Assembly: GCA_964552205.1 (NCBI GenBank)
Contig: CAZKFT010000002.1
Coordinates: 1 to 64,000, forward strand
Length of the DNA stretch: 64,000 bases
Direction: 5' to 3'
Source: JAIVGZ01 sp964552205
GTDB lineage: Bacteria; Pseudomonadota; Gammaproteobacteria; Natronospirales; JAIVGZ01
Of this stretch, positions 60,102 to 64,000 are shown one piece after another (position 1 is the first letter of the stretch; each line of letters starts with the position of its first letter). A model generated the notes under the pieces. That model was not told where the DNA came from and searched no databases. It saw nothing but the letters and a program-made list of their open reading frames with translations. Made by a program: the position numbers and the translations under genes.

Positions 60102-60503
60102 ATGAAACGCATCGTCATCATTGCCCTGTCTGTCCTGCTTCTGGCGGGTTTGGCGTTGATGGTGTTTCCCCACCTGGCCACAGAGCAGGGTCCTCAATTG
60201 GTACCAGTGCCGCTGTATGAACTGCCGGAACAACCCGCAGAGACCGTCGAGGACATCGAACCTGTGGATGGAGAATCGGCGGAACTGGGCATTGCCCCAC
60301 GCCTCGAGTTCGCGGTCCCACCCGTCTCTCGTGAGGGAAGCGGTGAAGGTCTGTATCAGGATTTGCGGGATGCTGTGGACAGCATCCAGAGGGCGGGTGA
60401 TGTGGAGTTCGAACGCATCACCCCGACCATGACCCTGCCGACCCTGCCTCCACCCACCGTCGACGACACCGACGACGAGCCAGAGCCCGAACCCATCCCG
60501 TAG
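60102..60503 (+). CDS. Small anchored acidic protein of unknown function
   Basis: This 133-residue protein begins MKRIVIIALSVLLLAGLAL, a single membrane anchor or uncleaved signal (about residues 4-22). A Glu/Asp/Pro-rich extension follows, with a short predicted helix near residues 85-105, and it ends EPEPEPIP. No known domain is recognised. It diverges from hutU. Its stop codon TAG is the second to fourth base of a REP head, so the C terminus may have been set by REP insertion. Whether it is functional is uncertain. Confidence 0.55.
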   Translation: MKRIVIIALSVLLLAGLALMVFPHLATEQGPQLVPVPLYELPEQPAETVEDIEPVDGESAELGIAPRLEFAVPPVSREGSGEGLYQDLRDAVDSIQRAGDVEFERITPTMTLPTLPPPTVDDTDDEPEPEPIP

Positions 60504-60524
60504 GAGCGGTGCTTCGCACCGCGA
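60500..60524 (+). repeat. Single REP arm after the small acidic gene
   Basis: A 25-bp GTAG-headed arm with the same hairpin core as other copies (GCGGTGCTTCGCACCGC). It has no partner of its own; the next element starts at 60567. Its TAG is the stop codon of the preceding gene. Confidence 0.88.
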
Positions 60525-60566
60525 ATAGGATGACCTTGGACTTCAAGCAGACGGTCGGAGGATCAT

Positions 60567-60703
60567 GTAGGAGCGGTGCTTCGCACCGCGAACAGGGTGA
60601 CATTGGTTCCAGAACCAACGCTGTCACGTGTACCACCGTTGGAGCCATTCGCGGCCACCCACCTACGCCAAGGCTTCGGTGGGCAGGGAAGCGTCGCTCC
60701 TAC
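60567..60703. repeat. REPIN before purL with an extended right arm
   Basis: The left arm at 60567-60591 and the right arm beginning at 60646 have the same 79-bp offset as the other REPINs. The right arm is the long 58-bp form (60646-60703), whose last 55 bp equal the element at 58333-58387. The purL stop lies 6 bp further on. The hairpins may serve as the purL terminator. Confidence 0.87.
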
Positions 60704-60708
60704 AAGCG

Positions 60709-63700
60709 CTAACCCAACCAGTGGCGCGCGTTACGAAACATGCGCAGCCAGGGACCCTCGGGGCCCCAGTCGGATGGATGCCAGGACAGTTGCCGCGTCA
60801 GGAACACGCGTTCGGGATGCGGCATCATGATGGTCACGCGCCCGTCCTCGTTACAGAGGCCTGTAATTCCCTCAGGAGATCCGTTCGGGTTGGCCGGGTA
60901 GTGGTCCCCCACGAATTTCAACGCCAACTGCCCCGCGCCCTCAAGCGTCTTGATGTCCGACGAATCCGCGAAGTGCGCATACCCTTCACCGTGCGCTACG
61001 GCAATCGGGAGACGTGAACCGGCCATGCCCTGCAGGAACAGGGATTTGGACTCGAGGACTTCGACCATGCTCAGGCGACCCTCGAACTGTTCCGAGCGAT
61101 TACGCAGGAAACGTGGCCAATGCGCCGTCCCCGGCACCAACTCCTGCAAGGCTGAGAACATCTGACAGCCGTTGCATACACCCAACGCAAAAGTCGAGGG
61201 ATTCTGCAAGAACTCCGCGAACGCTTCCCGCGCCTCGGTATTGAACAGGATGGACTTGGCCCAGCCTTCGCCTGCACCGAGCACGTCACCGTAGGAAAAT
61301 CCACCGCAAGCGACGATGCCCTGGAAATCGTCGAGCTGAACACGGCGCGTAAGGATATCGCTCATGTGGACATCCACCGCCGCAAACCCGGCACGGTCGA
61401 ATGCCGCTGCCATCTCGATCTGCCCGTTCACCCCCTGTTCGCGCAGTATGGCGACACGCGGACGCACACCGGTGGCAATCATCGGGGCGGCAAGGTCCTC
61501 CGCTACAACAAAAGTCAGGTGCGGCTGCAAGCCGGGAGCGTCCGGGTCGGTAATGGCAGCAAACTCTTGCTCGGCACACTGCGGATTATCGCGTAGGGCC
61601 TGCATCCGGTAGCTGGTCTCCGCCCACACACCCTGCAGTTCCGCACGCTCGCGCTCCAGGAGAACTTCGCCCTCGAACTGGATGCGTATGACATCGTCGT
61701 CGCTGACGGTGCCAATGACATGACTGACACGGCCCAGGCCATTTTCTTTCAACAGCTGCAGGACCGTATCGGTGTCGCAGTGACGAACCTGCAGCACAAC
61801 GCCGAGTTCTTCCGTAAACAGCGAAGCCACCGGGTCTTCTCCGAGGTCATCGAGCAGTACACGGATGCCGACATGCCCCGCAAAGGACATCTCGCACAAG
61901 GTCGCCAACAGGCCACCATCGCTGCGGTCGTGGTAGGCCAACAGCAGGCGGTCATCACGCAGTAGCGTCATCACCTCCACGAACCGAATCATGGCCTGGG
62001 GATCATCGAAGTCCGGCACATGGTGACCGATCTCACGATGAACTTGGGCAAGAATGGAACCCCCGAGACGATTCCTGCCCTTACCGAAATCCACCAACAC
62101 AAGGTCAGTATCGCCTGCATCGGTACGCAACTGCGGGGTCAGCGCCCGACGTACATCGGTCACCGGCGAAAACGCCGACACGATCAGCGACACAGGCGCG
62201 GACACCTGCTTGCGCTCACCATCGTCTTCCCAGACGGTGCGCATGGACAAGGAGTCCTTGCCTACCGGAATCGCGATACCCAATGCAGGGCAGAGCTCCA
62301 TGCCGACCGCGCGTACGGTGTCGAAAAGTGCCGCATCATCGCCTGGATGACCGGCGGCAGCCATCCAGTTCGCGGACAACCGGACATCGGCGAGTGTGCG
62401 CACATCTGCCGACAGCAAGTTGGTCAACGACTCGCCCACCGCCATGCGACCAGACGCAGGTGCGTCGAGAACCGCCAGCGGCGTGCGTTCACCCATGGCC
62501 ATCGCCTCACCGGCGATGCTGTTGAAACCGGCCATGGTGACCGCGCAATCCGCTACGGGCACCTGCCATGGACCCACCATCTGGTCGCGGTGCACAAGGC
62601 CGCCGACGGTGCGATCGCCGATGGTGATGAGAAACGACTTTGACCCTACGGTCGGGTGCCCGAGCACGCTGTCCACCGCCTTGCCAAGATCAATCCCGTC
62701 CGTATGGAAATCTGGTTTGGGGAATGTGGCGTGATGAACATCCCGCGTCATCTTTGGCGGTTTGCCGAGCAACACTTCCAGCGACATGTCCACGGGCTTG
62801 TCGCCGAAGACTTCGTCGGACACGACCAAATCCCCGGTATCGTTCGCATGCCCGATGACCGCCCATGGACAACGCTCGCGTTCACAGAGAACCGCGAACA
62901 TGTCGAGGCCAGCAGCATCCAGTGCGATGACATACCGCTCTTGTGCCTCGTTACACCAGACACCCATGGGGCTCATCCCGGGCTCATCGTTCGGGATACG
63001 GCGCAACTCGATGGTGCCTCCGCGCCCGGAGCCATGGACGATTTCCGGAACCGCGTTGGACAGTCCACCCGCACCGACATCGTGCACCGACAGAATGGGA
63101 TTGCCATCGCCCATCGCCCAGCAACGGTCGATGACCTCCTGTGCGCGGCGTTGCATCTCCGGATTGCCACGCTGCACCGACGCGAAATCCAGGTCTTCGC
63201 TGGACGCACCGCTGGCCATGGACGACGCAGCGCCGCCCCCGAGGCCGATGAGCATCGCCGGACCACCCAGCACAATGATGGGCGAGCCGGAAGGCACATC
63301 GCTTTTCTCGACATGGTTCTCGCGGATGTTGCCAAGACCGCCCGCGATCATGATGGGTTTGTGATAACCCCTGACCTCGTCACCTGATGGACCAGGCACG
63401 GTTTGCTCGAAGGTGCGGAAGTAACCGGCGAGGTTGGGTCGCCCGAACTCGTTGTTGAATGCAGCAGCCCCGATGGGGCCCTCGATCATGATGTCCAGTG
63501 CGGACACGATGCGGTCCGGCTTGCCGTAATCCACTTCCCAGTCACGCTCGAAATCCGGGATGCGCAGATTGGACACACTGAAGCCTACCAGCCCTGCCTT
63601 GGCCCGCGAACCCCGGCCGGTCGCCGCCTCATCGCGAATCTCGCCCCCGGCGCCGGTTGCCGCTCCCGCGTATGGGGAGATTGCGGTCGGGTGGTTGTGT

Positions 63701-64000
63701 GTCTCCACCTTCATCAGGATATGCACTGGCTCTTGATGGTAGCCGTACTCACCACTGTCGGGGTTCGGGAAAAACCGTCCTGCGGTGTTGCCAGCAATCA
63801 CCGACGCATTGTCCTTGTAGGCCGACAACACACCTTGGGGCGCGCAGGCATGCGTGTTGCGAATCATCGCGAACAAGGACTTGTCCTGCTCGACGCCGTC
63901 GATGACCCAGTCGGCGTTGAAAATCTTGTGGCGACAGTGTTCCGAATTGGCTTGCGCGAACATCATCAACTCGACATCGGTGGGATCGCGCTGAATCTTC
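60709..64000 (-). CDS. purL: Phosphoribosylformylglycinamidine synthase, N terminus missing
   Basis: PurL converts FGAR and glutamine to FGAM in purine synthesis. The gene enters from the right edge, so only about 1096 codons of roughly 1290 are present. At the edge it reads RDPTDVELMMFAQANSEHCR, a conserved stretch of the large single-chain PurL. The synthase half follows, then the C-terminal glutaminase with the catalytic Cys in GVCNGCQMF and the triad His in HPERVFLTRQ. The stop is a TAG 6 bp from a REPIN. Confidence 0.96.
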   Translation of the reverse strand, partial: KIQRDPTDVELMMFAQANSEHCRHKIFNADWVIDGVEQDKSLFAMIRNTHACAPQGVLSAYKDNASVIAGNTAGRFFPNPDSGEYGYHQEPVHILMKVETHNHPTAISPYAGAATGAGGEIRDEAATGRGSRAKAGLVGFSVSNLRIPDFERDWEVDYGKPDRIVSALDIMIEGPIGAAAFNNEFGRPNLAGYFRTFEQTVPGPSGDEVRGYHKPIMIAGGLGNIRENHVEKSDVPSGSPIIVLGGPAMLIGLGGGAASSMASGASSEDLDFASVQRGNPEMQRRAQEVIDRCWAMGDGNPILSVHDVGAGGLSNAVPEIVHGSGRGGTIELRRIPNDEPGMSPMGVWCNEAQERYVIALDAAGLDMFAVLCERERCPWAVIGHANDTGDLVVSDEVFGDKPVDMSLEVLLGKPPKMTRDVHHATFPKPDFHTDGIDLGKAVDSVLGHPTVGSKSFLITIGDRTVGGLVHRDQMVGPWQVPVADCAVTMAGFNSIAGEAMAMGERTPLAVLDAPASGRMAVGESLTNLLSADVRTLADVRLSANWMAAAGHPGDDAALFDTVRAVGMELCPALGIAIPVGKDSLSMRTVWEDDGERKQVSAPVSLIVSAFSPVTDVRRALTPQLRTDAGDTDLVLVDFGKGRNRLGGSILAQVHREIGHHVPDFDDPQAMIRFVEVMTLLRDDRLLLAYHDRSDGGLLATLCEMSFAGHVGIRVLLDDLGEDPVASLFTEELGVVLQVRHCDTDTVLQLLKENGLGRVSHVIGTVSDDDVIRIQFEGEVLLERERAELQGVWAETSYRMQALRDNPQCAEQEFAAITDPDAPGLQPHLTFVVAEDLAAPMIATGVRPRVAILREQGVNGQIEMAAAFDRAGFAAVDVHMSDILTRRVQLDDFQGIVACGGFSYGDVLGAGEGWAKSILFNTEAREAFAEFLQNPSTFALGVCNGCQMFSALQELVPGTAHWPRFLRNRSEQFEGRLSMVEVLESKSLFLQGMAGSRLPIAVAHGEGYAHFADSSDIKTLEGAGQLALKFVGDHYPANPNGSPEGITGLCNEDGRVTIMMPHPERVFLTRQLSWHPSDWGPEGPWLRMFRNARHWLG

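Noticed and set aside
1..64000. tRNA, rRNA, phage, transposase or defence genes
   Set aside because: None was recognised on either strand by reading; small RNA genes could be missed without a covariance search.

Overview
The window is a contiguous piece of a GC-rich gammaproteobacterial chromosome. The only break is a 100-N gap at 25303-25402. The evidence for that group is FimV and FimX for type IV pili, the EpmA/EpmB/EF-P set, PrmB, RimK, HtpX, a proteobacterial accD/truA/fimV/asd neighbourhood and GTAG-headed REP sequences. A Lysobacterales (Xanthomonadales)-like lineage is plausible but is an inference. No rRNA, tRNA, CRISPR array, prophage, insertion sequence or plasmid gene was recognised. 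Genes are tightly packed, many overlapping as ATGA or TGATG, and some convergent pairs are only 2 bp apart.

Layout. 1-10.5 kb: a DedD-like gene leaving the window, folC on the opposite strand, then a leftward run prmB-aroC-MFS-asd-fimV-CbiQ-like-truA-accD. 10.5-12.5 kb: sco, a PCu(A)C copper chaperone and psd. 12.6-19 kb: a leftward run efp-epmA-MlaE(STAS)-MlaF-MlaD-lipoprotein-hydrolase-msrC, with epmB and fimX diverging from efp. 22-30 kb: a leftward run rubrerythrin-FeS protein-DUF3501-parE-parC-htpX, with a repeat array and assembly gap between parE and parC. 30-34 kb: xseB-ispA-dxs-folE2. 34-43 kb: a long leftward run deacetylase-glyA-nrdR-ribD-ribE-ribBA-ribH-nusB-thiL-pgpA-protein kinase. 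43-51 kb: rimB-rimK-aspartoacylase, ettA, and a peptidase, DUF924 and lipoprotein group. 51.5-60 kb: a complete five-enzyme histidine-utilisation locus with an embedded TonB-dependent receptor. 60-64 kb: a small acidic anchored protein and most of purL.

Two genome-wide habits stand out. First, many operon heads have a -10-like hexamer ending only 6-9 nt before the start codon and no Shine-Dalgarno sequence (dedD, folC, prmB, sco, efp, epmB, parE, xseB, dxs, deacetylase, rimB, ettA, hutF, hutI, hutU). This suggests leaderless or near-leaderless mRNAs, and it lets divergent genes share tiny or zero intergenic space. Second, a GTAG-headed REP family is scattered between genes, often as a REPIN of fixed geometry with the right arm starting 78-79 bp after the left head. 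REP heads supply the in-frame TAG stop of at least three genes, and one REP of a second family lies inside the hutF reading frame.

The main biological systems are envelope lipid transport (Mla-like) beside EF-P modification, type IV pilus regulation (FimV, FimX), riboflavin synthesis with a RibBX-type fusion, an oxidative-stress cluster (rubrerythrin) with a visible promoter and operator, a sigma-32-like htpX promoter, a RimK modification module, and histidine catabolism linked to an outer-membrane receptor.
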